From assembly GCA_025526935.1 (NCBI GenBank), contig JAHLKD010000154.1, forward strand, positions 1 through 57,565: a stretch of 57,565 nucleotides of DNA, read 5' to 3'. Below, in pieces: positions 37,534 to 47,939 of the stretch; the stretch's first letter is position 1, and every line of letters begins with the position of its first letter. The translations under genes were made by a program, and so were the position numbers. Source of the stretch: Cladochytrium replicatum (lineage: Eukaryota > Chytridiomycota > Chytridiomycetes > Cladochytriales > Cladochytriaceae). The notes beneath the pieces are model-generated. The model had not been told where the DNA came from. It ran no database searches and saw only the letters and a list, made by a program, of their open reading frames with translations.

Positions 37534-39004
37534 TCATGTAGCCGGCTGCTCTTCATCATCGTCGCTAAAAAAGGCGATTAGTGCTTGTCAAAATGTACAC
37601 ATCCATAACGTACTCTTCATCAACTGCTCCTTCACGAGAAAGTTTCTCAGTACGGTACTTCTCGTATAGATCATCGTCCGTGATCTCCTTCAAGGAATGC
37701 AAATGAGAGCTGAAGAGAAATATAAGCTAACAATGCAAGGTGTTTAGACACCGATTGCGCACCTCAAAAGCATGTAACGAAGTTTGGAGAAATCGCAGTG
37801 TCTGGAGTTATCGACTGCGCATTATTTCAGTTGACTATAAAATCGCTGCCAAAGAATTTGAGAATACCTTCGACAACACCCCAAGGGTACTGACGGCACC
37901 TAACTCGGCGACCATTCAAGATGACCTCCTCTTCGCTGCCAACAACCGCAAATGGAAGCATCGCCTGGACACCAACTTTAAAAAGAAAGTTCACAAGGCG
38001 GATAGTTAACACAATACCCGCAATTCGTTGTTCTCTTCGATCGTCTCCTCGTCATCTTCCTCATCATCATAAGGGAAGTAGTAGATCGGGATTTTATAGT
38101 TAGCAATGTCCTCCATGACCTATAATACATTTTTTTGGTGTGATAACAGTATCAGAAGTCCATGTTTACTGACATACCCGCTTCTTGAATGCGGCAAGTT
38201 CACTTGGCACCATGGTGTCAGATTTCGCAATGACGGGGATCACATTGACACGAGCGCCGAGCTTCTTCATGAACTCGATATCCAACTCCCTCAATCTGAA
38301 AACGAGTAAGAAGTCCAACGTCAAATACGCAGATTGTGCTTACGAGTGACCAGTGGGGGTAATGAAGTACAGCAAGGCGTGAACACGGTGATCTGAAAGT
38401 AAGTTTAAATAAAAGACCAGGAAATGCGACGATGAAATCTGTCACCTTGGAACTTGGGATTACGCTTGATGCGAGACTCCTCCGCAAGAATGTCATCGTA
38501 TTGCTTCTCAATGTATGTGAGAATGTCAGCAAAGCTGAGAAGCACTTCGTCAATCAATAGTCAACCACACGAAATCCCTCAAAATTGCACCTCGCCTCGT
38601 TGTTGATGTTGTCGCCGAACCCGGGTGTATCGATGATGGTCAAGGAGAGCTTAACTCCATCCTCCTCCATTTCTAATAACCGTAGTTGAGAAGCAGCTCT
38701 TTTGAAGTACAAGTATTTCGAACACGAACCAACTGTAACCGGAGTGATTGCGACGGTCTTTTCGACCGCAGCCTTCTCAGGGCTGGAAGTGTCCTTCTTT
38801 GGGAACACATTCGATTCGCACAGGGTGTTAACGAAGGTCGATTTTCCAAGGCCCGACGCTCCGACACACATGACTGTGAAGCTCAAACCCTTCTTCGCGT
38901 TCTTTCTGCGAACATTGTTTGCCTATCCATGTGTTAAAACAGAATCGAATGCCCCAAACGATCACGTCAATTACCAGCAGGGCAGCTCGCACCGCTCCGT
39001 CCAT
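37534..39004 (-). CDS. CDC11: Septin, Cdc11/AspA type
   Basis: Eleven exons: 39004-38975, 38922-38730, 38672-38591, 38534-38446, 38392-38344, 38295-38178, 38119-38018, 37964-37868, 37814-37763, 37709-37614, 37564-37534, total 939 nt and 312 aa. GTPase motifs: G1 [11 protein letters not shown]3 DTPGFGDN, G4 AKSD. The septin unique element follows (RQYPWGVVE, then [11 protein letters not shown]). The short [10 protein letters not shown] tail lacks the long C-terminal coiled coil of some septins. Septins assemble into cortical filaments at septa, buds or, in zoosporic fungi, rhizoid and appressorium sites. An acceptor 11 nt upstream of exon 8 would break the frame, so the second AG was chosen. 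The dynein start lies 98 bp beyond the stop. Intron density is much higher than in neighbouring genes. Confidence 0.92.
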
Positions 39005-39160
39005 CTTCGGGTGTGGTTTGTCTAGTGGTTGAAGGTTGTCGAATTTGTTAAGGGGCACGAGCCACACCAACAACACATTACGGAACCCTAGCTAGCTGGA
39101 CTGTTACCCTACCTTATGTTAAATTCTATTTGATCAAAAAAGAAAAATCATAATCACAGA

Positions 39161-41636
39161 TCATGGCTGATTCATCCCGCTGGCGGCATACAGCCGGTTC
39201 TTCAGTCGCACTTGCTCCCCCCAATACGACTCTAAATGCTTCCGTGCTTCGAAACTGCTCATCTTGACGTTCTTGACATCTTTCTCCAGTCTGTCAAACA
39301 AAAAAGGATTTAGGTCAACCAAAGCTTCCCCACTCGTTAAAAAATCTCTCACTCTCTTCTGCACACTGCCAGCTGATCAAGCGCTTCTTTTCTCTCGATC
39401 TCCGCTACCTTAGCCTCATAATCTTTCTTCTGCTTCATGATCGCCAGCTGCTCTTGATAAAGCTGCTTTGCTTTCTCCTTCTTGTACAGAAACATCAGGT
39501 TCTCGCTTCGTGCGAACGGATTCTCGCTCATGGGCTCAGTGGGATTTTTTCGCTGCTGTTGTTGTGCCCTGATCTGCTCCGCCAGCGCTTCCTGCTGCTG
39601 CTGGCGCTTCCGTAGCTTCTCAAGGTGGGCCTCAATCTCTGCTGCCTTTAGTCTTATTTAGAGAAAACCCATTGAGTTGATTGTGAAAAGCTGCGTGGGT
39701 TCATGCCTTTGACATACTCGGAAACGAAGCGATGAGTTGAGATTTGGTCATCATGCTCCTTCTTCAGCCGCTCTTGGTATCTCGTCCTTGCTCTTTGTGC
39801 AATCTATGAAGGAGCTCTAAGATTTTCCATTTACTATATTTTACCGCATATTACCTGCTCTCTTACTCCCTCAGCCAAGACTTTGTTGTTTTGTACGCGG
39901 TCTGGAGGCGGTGTTCGATTTTCATACAAATCTCCCATGGGCAGGCTACGGTTCTCCTTTTTCCTCAACTCCTCCTTTTATCACAAACCGTCAGTTTCAG
40001 CTCATATTTGAAGCTTCTTTGGCTACCTTTTCTATTGCCTTGCTGTGGTTGTATTGAGCCGTTGTTACCGCTGCTCTCAGTTTCCCCAGTTCAAATTCCT
40101 AACATGAACTACCTTCAAATTGTGCTCAACTGAAATTTTCTTTCAACAAGCATTTACCCTGGTCAATCGCTGGTGCTCAGAGTCCACTGCAAGAGACATT
40201 TTAAGGAGCATCCTATCTCGCTCTTTCTCCTTCTTCGCCATCTGCTCGCGCAAAACAACTACTGGCATCCTTGCCTGTCTGCAAATCGGACACTTTGCAT
40301 CCGTCCATAGCCTGTCCCCGGAATGTGGATGCGTGTGCACACCTGCAGTGGGCAGTTGGAACTAAGTGCGATGGTATGAAAGCTAAATTCACCTACCGAG
40401 TGAGAATCCGATGTACAACTGGGGATCCTCTTCCCGTTGCAGATCATCTGTGCCAAAGCGTGGGACACTGTCAAATGACCTTACGATGATTTAGCTCACC
40501 TGACTCTGAGGTTGGTGTCATGGCTCGACCGTTTGGAATCCTCGACTTGGCTGATTGCTCATCCGTCGTGTTTGCCTTGTTGCCTGACTCAGCCAAAGTT
40601 TCCGGGTTCTCTTGCTGCTGAGTTGTGCTTTCATCTACAGCTGCATTTTGTTGTGCTTCGTCCTGTGACCTATAGGACAAAGTGTCAGAACAAGATCTGT
40701 TGAAAAACTTTGATGAACGTACTCTGACGCAGCTTTGCATCTAGAGATCTCGTTTAACGCAGCCGCCACAAACTCGGGGAAGAACCTGGGCGTTGTACTT
40801 AATACCTTTTCTCCACAAAACAGGAAAGGAACTCTCTTTTAACCCACCGCATGCGCACCTCCCGTTGACGAAAGAAGATTTTCCCCAGACTCCCAAACGG
40901 TAACATGACGCTTCCTCCCCTCTTCAGAACCCTGAAGAGACCGTGGATCACGTCCTTCAATGCTGTTTCAACATCATCTCTGCTGAATCCGCTTTGATGT
41001 GCCACCGCTGCAAAATTTAGTGGCTCGAACGCTGCTCCACCTATCCCAAAACAAGTCAGCACTGTTTCACATATTTTAGTTCAAAATAATTCATTTCCAC
41101 CTTTAGTGGGTTGCTTGACTGGCTGATATCCTGGCAACTTCTCCCACGACTTGCATGGAACAAAATGGGGCAAGGTGGTGGCTGTTGAAATGTCATCTGA
41201 CACTCTCTTGGTCTTCTGCACGTAGTGAAGCCCCCCGATACCAGGAATGTTGATGGACTATTCGCAAGTATCAAAAAGCAATTCAATCAATCTATTTTTT
41301 CGTTTTACCCTGTTTGCGCACATCTGGCCGCCAACATAAACCGCAAGTTGTTTCCATAGATCAATAAACTCTAAAGTAAATCGCAACGGTTAATCTTCTG
41401 GGATCTATGTTACTTCACGGACAAAGAAAACAAGTACCGAGCTGTGATAACGTGGAGAACCGTTTGACTTTTGGGATCCCTTCGCAAACGACCCGAAAGA
41501 AGTCGTCTATGGTCAACGATTGCCCCACAATCTCTCTTAAAGGACCAACTTCGCCCATCGTCCGGAGCTGGACGGTGGCTTGATCCAGCACCAGCGTCAT
41601 AATCGCCCTGTGTCGTTTTAATATAGAGAAAGCCAC
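39161..41636 (-). CDS. CCDC81: CCDC81-like protein (HU-domain, coiled coil)
   Basis: Multi-exon minus-strand gene. Exon 1 is from 41636 (or Met 41600) to about 41440; the next exon reads FIDLWKQLAVYVGGQM, and the following one SINIPGIGGLHYVQK. These are blocks of the eukaryotic HU-like fold found in CCDC81 (the second has the IPG turn of HU proteins). A second HU-like unit follows (FEPLNFAAVAHQSGFSRDDV, VMLPFGSLGKI). Further down are a Ser/Gln/Glu-rich linker, a CPICRQARMPV block and long charged coiled coils (KEKERDRML, YQEQLAIMKQKKDYEAK) to the stop at 39161. CCDC81 is a centrosome and ciliary protein in animals. Exons after about 40750 were not all resolved, so the span is firmer than the intron map. 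It adds to the flagellar genes nearby. Confidence 0.75.
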
Positions 41637-41829
41637 TATAAACGGGACATATATGGTTTTGGATTCTGTTTGGTTGTGTTTATATGCGGCGATCGAATCT
41701 ATCTCGATTGGGAGATGTAGCCGGACTACGGATGATCAATCACGCAGCCATTTTCGGACGATCCAGCCCAAGGCTTCTTAATGGGACCTTAAAAAGGATA
41801 ATGTGTCTAAATCTCATTTTTTGGCAGAT

Positions 41830-43371
41830 CTATTGAGAAAGGGGTTTGTTATCATCTTGCCACACAATCATTGGGTCCCCCTGTTCCGCTTTTGTTGCGT
41901 GTGTACCCTGGCTTGGCGATGTACGTCGACCCAATTTTGTCCCACAGATATGTAAACCGCGCGCCGCATTCTGTGAGCTGGGGTAGGTGTCTGCATGCGA
42001 GCCCACAATCGTGGACTCCACCTCTTCCTTCACGCGTGGTGCGAAGGTCTCGCCCGGACTGCTGATCGTGTGCGATCCGGCATGAGTGTAACTTGGCGGA
42101 GTGTAAGTTCCATGTGTCAATCTCTCAATCTCACCATGACGTTCCCCAGAGTTTGGACCCGCGCTCACGGGCGACATCAGTGCAATCGGGGAAGGTGCCG
42201 CCGGCGCAGCGGTGAAAAAGTTCTTGTTCGATTGCTGCTGGCACGCGTACAATGGCACACGGATACGGTCGTCCCGAGGGTTCGAGATATCGGTGAGGGA
42301 ATAGAAAGAATGGTATTCGTATGGCTCCGAGCCGTCGAGGGCCCTCGCGGGACTCGGGTACGGGCTTGCGTTCGACTCGGACAGGCCGAGGTGCATCAGA
42401 AGCGTCGGCAGGCCCGTCGAGATAAACATCGAGGACGAAGAGATGGAAGAGCTCGAAGAGAGAAACGTCGGCTCGCGGGGCTCGACGGAGTCAGATCTCG
42501 AAAGCTCGGCGGCGGGCCAGACACCGTTGAACGGAGACGGCCATTCGAGGACCGTGACGCCTTGCTGAGGCGTCGAAACTTGCGCAGGGCTACAGCGCTC
42601 GGCAATCGAATCTTCTAACGAGGGGCTGTCTTGATACATCGGCATACCGTCTTCGGTCGACGGAAGCGTTCCGCGCACGCTCATGCGCATCTTTAGCCTC
42701 TGGTGGAGGTTACTCCGGATCGCCGACCGGGCTGTCATCTCGACTTCGGGCTGCACAATAACTTCCACGACACGGGACTCAGTCAACGCCTTCACCTTCT
42801 CGACCTCGTCCTTCAGCTCGCGTAACTTTTCCTTCTGATGTACGCGCATCCGGATCCTCTTCTGGATGTCGGCCTTCACGCTGCGTTTGGAATCCGAGTC
42901 GGCGGAGCTTTGCGCGGCGGAGGTGGTGTAGTAGCTTGTGTCGCTGCTTGCGACGGAGGGTGAGATTGCGAAGGATGGGTGGTGACGGTGGTTGTGGGGG
43001 TGGTGCTGCTGCTCGGGGTTATGGAGAGGGTGGTGGGGTGGAAGGAAGCTCCAATCGGATGTGTGGGTGGCGACGCCTTGTTCGCTTTCGCCTGAGGGAG
43101 CAGACCAGGCATGTAACGAGGCAACTGGGGCCGTGTGAACTCGATGGATCTCCCGCAACATCGGACCCTTGTCTCTGAGAGATACATCCATGAAACTCGG
43201 CGTTGCTGATAATTTTGCACCATATCCTAACGCCGGGGAGCTCGATAGTCTTGCTGGGGGACGGGTGATCCACCGATACCTCGGCTCCTGCTTGACTGAA
43301 ATCTCGTCTGCATACTTTGCCTTGGGCATTGTTCTTAGTGAGAAGAAGATGGAGGAAACCGTAAATGGCAA
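41830..43371 (-). CDS. Hypothetical low-complexity protein, nuclear regulator possible
   Basis: One long open frame, 513 aa from 43371 or, more likely, 499 aa from the Met at 43329 (MPKAKYADEIS). Rich in Ser, Pro and His, with a His/Pro tract (HPLHNPEQQHHPHNHRHH) near residue 120. A single basic then leucine-spaced stretch (KRIRMRVHQKEKLRELKDEV, about residues 170-190) could form a short coiled coil. It is not a full bZIP, since the basic region lacks the usual Asn/Arg pattern. No known domain recognised. The length of the open frame in GC-rich DNA and its regular amino-acid bias support coding, but a function cannot be given. Confidence 0.6.
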   Translation of the reverse strand: MPFTVSSIFFSLRTMPKAKYADEISVKQEPRYRWITRPPARLSSSPALGYGAKLSATPSFMDVSLRDKGPMLREIHRVHTAPVASLHAWSAPSGESEQGVATHTSDWSFLPPHHPLHNPEQQHHPHNHRHHPSFAISPSVASSDTSYYTTSAAQSSADSDSKRSVKADIQKRIRMRVHQKEKLRELKDEVEKVKALTESRVVEVIVQPEVEMTARSAIRSNLHQRLKMRMSVRGTLPSTEDGMPMYQDSPSLEDSIAERCSPAQVSTPQQGVTVLEWPSPFNGVWPAAELSRSDSVEPREPTFLSSSSSISSSSMFISTGLPTLLMHLGLSESNASPYPSPARALDGSEPYEYHSFYSLTDISNPRDDRIRVPLYACQQQSNKNFFTAAPAAPSPIALMSPVSAGPNSGERHGEIERLTHGTYTPPSYTHAGSHTISSPGETFAPRVKEEVESTIVGSHADTYPSSQNAARGLHICGTKLGRRTSPSQGTHATKAEQGDPMIVWQDDNKPLSQ

Positions 43372-43598
43372 GATAAGCTTCGATTACATCCATAACCGAT
43401 TGCCACATAAAACACGGTGAGCATCAACAAACAAATAACAAACAGTGCACTTTTTGGCCACAACCAAACACCTTTTAGCTCAACAAAAATGAGTCTATTG
43501 CTGCACGTGTGCTGATTAACTGGCCAATCACCCCTTGAATCAAGGTTGTGCCGACACAAATTACATGTACAAACTGCTCGTCGAATCAGGTGTAGCCA

Positions 43599-44778
43599 TT
43601 AGCCGCAACTCTTCTGAAAGGAATTTCGATCTCGATCACCCCAATAGATTTGAGGTGCTTCAAGACCCTGAGAAAGGATCCCAACCGTTGGATCGATGGA
43701 TTGGTGAATCATGTATACTTGAACGCTCAGACCATGAACTTCTCCCTTGACATGGCAACCAATTCAAAAATAAAATCTATGCCGATGGGGTTTTACCACA
43801 CCAGTGTTAATGCCGCAGCGGAAACATCGGTACCGAAGAATGGGGGGTCCATGAACTTTGCGAATGGTTTCTGGAGAATCGTTCAATGTTAATCAACAAG
43901 AAGCCCAAAAATAAAGCACCTCTTTCGTCGAGCTGATGTGCAAAATTTGAACAGATTCAGGAAGGTGATGGACGACAGCCTCTGGTGTGTTTAGTGTTTC
44001 GAACACAACTACTCTAACTGCCGAGAAGCAACAAAGGGGAAAGAGTGAACATGAAAAGGTAACGAGAATCTTTGAATATCACACCTTTCGGGCTTGATCT
44101 CGGCGGCGAGGGCATTCACCCACGACGAAGCTTCATGATGTACGGGACTCTGACAAAGCACAACAACTGTCGATGCATCATAAACGTATATAGATGCTCC
44201 GCTTGAATTTTGCGTTCGAACAAAATTCTCTTCACTCTGTCAAGTCAATAAGTCAACTGCTTACGTGTTTGCTCCAAATCACCGACCAGATCGACCTCTG
44301 ATGACAGAATCACACCGACAGGTTGCCTTTTCATGAACTTGGGTCGAAACAATGCAGATGCACTGGGATGAGTTGCGATGACCAGTGTGCGACGACCGGC
44401 CGCAATGGCATTCTTGTTGATCAGCACCTGTTCCACCGCGCGTGAGACGCTGACTCAAACGTTATAACAGCAATAACTAACCTGTGGTGATGTGTCCCAG
44501 GGGTCTCCCTTCTCTGCCGGTGCCCAGTATTCCTCGTCCTCGCTTCCCTCCAAATCTTCGTCCAGAAACGCTGTGGATTCATCCACAGTACACGTGACCC
44601 GATGCCCAAATTCGCCAAAGCCAGAAGGAGACCACCGCCAGAGGGATGGGAGGCGATCGAGCCTATCGTATCGGAACTGACGAGGAAAATGAGAGAGGGT
44701 ACGAGAGATGGAGAAAACCTGACTAAAGTAACCCTCGACTGAAGGACGCTTCTTGTCATACAGTGGAGAACGAACCAC
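43599..44778 (-). CDS. PSMG1: Proteasome assembly chaperone 1-like (PSMG1/Pba1)
   Basis: Multi-exon minus-strand gene. Exons read in order: an acidic N-terminus ([14 protein letters not shown]...), a beta-strand block ([16 protein letters not shown]), [17 protein letters not shown] with [23 protein letters not shown] with ILHISSTKE, the [19 protein letters not shown] block, and the last exon 43745-43599 ([15 protein letters not shown]). The order and the pattern 'PPxF-TG-SAALL' then 'aVxY' resemble PSMG1/Pba1, which with PSMG2 helps build the 20S alpha ring. The match is from memory of the family and moderate. No in-frame Met exists between 44500 and the Met at 44778, so the 5' end either overlaps BUD31 exon 1 on the other strand or lies in an exon I did not find. 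Confidence 0.5.
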
Positions 44779-45240
44779 ACGAAGGAAAGCGCAAGGTGGA
44801 GTCGCTGTGGCCTATCTTCAGGATACACCACCAGCGTTCGCGTTACATCTACGAGTGCTACTACAAACGCCATGCGATCTCGAAGGAGTTGTACGAGTAC
44901 TGTTTGAAGGAGGGCTACGCTGATGGGAACCTGATTGCAAAATGGCGAAAGGTATGGTTACCAGAGAGAGGCTTCGTGGTCAACTAAATGCCTTTTCTAT
45001 TCGGGGTTTAGCCTGGTTACGAGAAACTTTGCTGTTTACGCTGCATACAATCCATTGACACTAACTACAATACAACTTGCTACTGCCGTGTGCCGAAGGA
45101 GAGGATAGAAGAGGGCAAAATCATTGAGTGTCAACAGTGCGGGTACGTTTCAACTCTGAGTGATTGCTAGTTTGTCTCGAGACGCTTTTTATTGAATTTC
45201 GCTTGTTTGTAGTTGCAGAGGTTGTGCCTCAGGTACCTAA
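44602..45240 (+). CDS. BUD31: BUD31 / G10 pre-mRNA splicing factor
   Basis: Four exons: 44602-44698, 44764-44951, 45012-45142, 45213-45240, total 444 nt and 147 aa (family about 144-157). The start is [20 protein letters not shown]. The core [21 protein letters not shown] and [20 protein letters not shown] are highly conserved. The cysteine-rich end ([29 protein letters not shown]) forms the zinc clusters known in the spliceosome structure. BUD31 is a core component of the activated spliceosome. The last intron splits the zinc cluster at CG|C. The stop lies 34 bp from the stop of the convergent cytochrome b5-domain gene. Confidence 0.97.
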
Positions 45241-45274
45241 ACGCTCATAATCTACCCCAAAAAAACGAATGGAT

Positions 45275-46202
45275 TTTACTCGCATGGAGGTGGGATAGGA
45301 GAGTCGGGATCAATAGGGGGGTTCAACACCTTTCCGACATAAAAGTACTTGTCCGAAGTCTTGTAAAAGTCAGTCCATTCCTCCAGACTCTGCGATGATT
45401 GTGTGTTTGCTCAGTGGGATTTGTTGAAACAAAATCCTATTTATGCTGGAACGGTATCATTCGTCTCTCACCTTTATCTGACCATCTGTAAAACCACGCA
45501 CGTCGTGAGTTAGATGAGTCTGGAAACAACCAGTCACGAATGCTCGACTAGCGTCCCTCCCGGCAAAGAAGTGATATCCGCCTCCCTGAACAATGACAAG
45601 TGCAATGTTGAGCAAAATATACATGATATGATTCCGCATCTGGCAAATTACCGGTCCATAGTAGGATGGTCCCGCTGTTACGTCAAACACTTCTCCCCTG
45701 ATACAAAAATATTGAGTGGGCAAGCAAAGTATCATGATTATCCACTTACAAAAGAGCAATGTAGATTGGTTTCTTGGGATCGCTTCCATCATACTGTGCC
45801 AGTTCCTCCGGCGTAAAAATGCGCTCTTGCCTCTGTTGGTCAAACTCGTCAGCTCTCTCAAGCATTCATCCCCAGTCTAAACGCAGACATCTCCACGAAT
45901 AGTCATACAAGAGGGTCCACAGGCCTGGGAAGCTTTGCACGGCGGAAGAAACGCAAAAAGTAGCGCCATACCGGAAGATATTTCCTGAGGTTGACCTTGT
46001 ACCCGAAAGTCACGGTGTCGGTCACGACGTAGGAAACGGACATGGCGATGATCGTCGCCAGGGTCAGCACCAGCAGGAAATAACCGATCCCGGTGGCCAC
46101 CACGAACAAGGTCGATGGCTTCTTTGCCCCGACCTTCTTCTTGTCGTCGTCCGAATCGTGTTTCGCACCTGCAGCTGGTTTGCGGTTGACAGGCTTGTCC
46201 AT
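45275..46202 (-). CDS. Membrane-anchored cytochrome b5-domain protein (CYB5D2/neuferricin or MAPR type)
   Basis: Five exons: 46202-45921, 45832-45750, 45697-45652, 45585-45472, 45389-45275, total 639 nt and 212 aa. A Lys-rich start is followed by one membrane segment (FLLVLTLATIIAMSVSYVV, about residues 42-60). The b5-like domain then reads RIFTPEELAQYDGSDPKKPI, GEVFDVTAGPSYYGP, GGGYHFFAGRDASRAFVTG and SLEEWTDFYKTSDKYFYVG. The FAGRDASRAFVTG block and the tyrosines in place of the b5 histidines are typical of MAPR-type haem proteins such as CYB5D2 and PGRMC1. These bind haem and support P450 enzymes or haem handling. A sterol link with the neighbouring 5-alpha-reductase relic is possible but only inferred. 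Its start codon is 39 bp from the divergent CENATAC-like start. Confidence 0.9.
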
Positions 46203-46241
46203 TTGTAATGAATTGAGGTGTCAAAGCCACAGATAACGCTT

Positions 46242-47816
46242 ATGGGAGATCTGTTCTGTGGGGTTTGCAGGAGGAACGATGTTGGGAAGGGAAGGAGCCA
46301 TGCTAGGACGAGGGGGCACCAGGAGAAGGTCTCTGCGTTGATGGAGAGACAGAAGGAGGTGGGGACCCAGACATTGGCGCTCTGTGTTCGGCGAAATGCT
46401 CACAATTCGAAATAGAAACTGGAGAAGCTTAAAACATTTCTGCGGGACGTGATAATCGTTTCAGACTCAGTGCAACAACCAGTAATATGGTGCATGTTCT
46501 GCGATCTATCGGTGCGTGCTCAGAAGGATCAATTTTCCGAGATTGCGTGGTGGGAACTGTTCTGCAAGTTTGGGCGACGGGATCATGAGCTCAACCAAAG
46601 AATATTCGTAGTGCGCACATTTTTCAGCACTTTGGAAGCAAGGCTCATTACAAGAAGCTGGTCGAGTTCTTGAGACGGAATTTTGTGGGAAAGGATCGTG
46701 CCGTTCAGTATATGGTCAGCAAAGAAGAATTGGCTGAGGTGAGGAAAAGAAGCGGAACTTTGTAAGTGTGCCTGCTTGAACTCTTGTGAAACGAATTAGT
46801 TTCATTCGAAATCCGAGAAAGCGGTTGAAGAGGGCCGACTTGCAAAGTCTAGGTCTGTAGCAAAGCACTCAGAAACGCTTCTGGTACAACCAAGTGTGCG
46901 ACCTCCGGAAAGTAGGAAACCGATGAGTAACTATTGTTATCTTGAACCTCCCCAACTGTTTTCTAATCGCCGACGTCCTATTGTTGACAGTCCTCACAAT
47001 CATCTCTCCACTTGGAGTGAAACAAAATCCAACCGGCAGGGATGAGAACGGTGCTCGTGTGTGGGGTGGTGGAATCATTAAGCTCTCGGTGAGCTCAATT
47101 TCAAGTGATTTTTCGGTGACCCGAACTGAAACAGAGTGATCATTTGAGCACAGACGAGTCAGTGGAAACCTTGGGATGTGGAACTTGACACTGAAAACGA
47201 AGACTGGTCACCGGAAAGAGCTCTGAAAGGTCAAAAGCAGCTGCCCATGGGAAACTGGAGCATTCGCACTGGTGGAATGCTTGACCATAGCGGAGGCGGA
47301 ACGTCGAAATATACCGTCAAAGCATTTGGTAAAGGTATGTTCAATGCGCGTGGCATGTATTTAGCACTAATTGCTGAGTATTTTCCAGGTCTCTCTTCAA
47401 TCGAGCGTCGGCCGCTTCAGCCTGGCCAGAAAACAGTCCATGATGAAACCGCGGTGCCTCCGTGGTTGCAGGTCGATGATGTGACCGAATCGCAGCCGGC
47501 AAAAACATCGAGAGAAATAGGAGTGGATGTAGAGGCTTTTTGGCGAACAAAGAATGTGTCAGGTGTGTTTGGAAGTCAAAGCAGGGCGTGGTTGTCCACT
47601 GATTCGGTTCAGATCCAGCGAGTGACGATCCTGCATGGTTACCACGCTTCGGAGGGCTCTGGAGCGACAAAAGGTGAGTAGTTTGAAAAATTGTCTTTGG
47701 TTTTGCTCGAACGTTGATTGCAGGGTGAAGCCATACTGAACCTGAAATGACTTTCAGATTTATGGGTTTACAATATAAACGTCGAAAAGATTTTTGGGCA
47801 GCACAGATCTCTGTAG
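46242..47816 (+). CDS. CENATAC: CENATAC/CCDC84-like zinc-finger protein
   Basis: Multi-exon plus-strand gene. Exon 1 (46242-46358) reads FCGVCRRNDVGKGRSHARTRGHQ, a CxxC...H...H finger. Exon 2 starts 46416 and carries a second finger region (VIWCMFCDLSV). A later exon holds HFGSKAHYKKLVEFL and VSKEELAE, and further on comes a VPPWLQVDD block; the last exon ends LWVYNINVEKIFGQHRSL with TAG at 47816. The order (two zinc fingers, H-x-SxxHxK, SKEE, PPWL) matches CENATAC/CCDC84, in other organisms a subunit linked to the minor spliceosome and centrosome control. The middle exons (46560-47200) are not resolved with certainty. Confidence 0.6.
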
Positions 47817-47939
47817 AGCGCAAAATTGATCTCAAGCAACAGCCAACAGCCGTGGTAAAATTGTCTGTTCCCATACAATTTCATATAATAATAGAATAAA
47901 CTACAAATCAACTCCATCTCCGTTCGTCGATATCCACTT

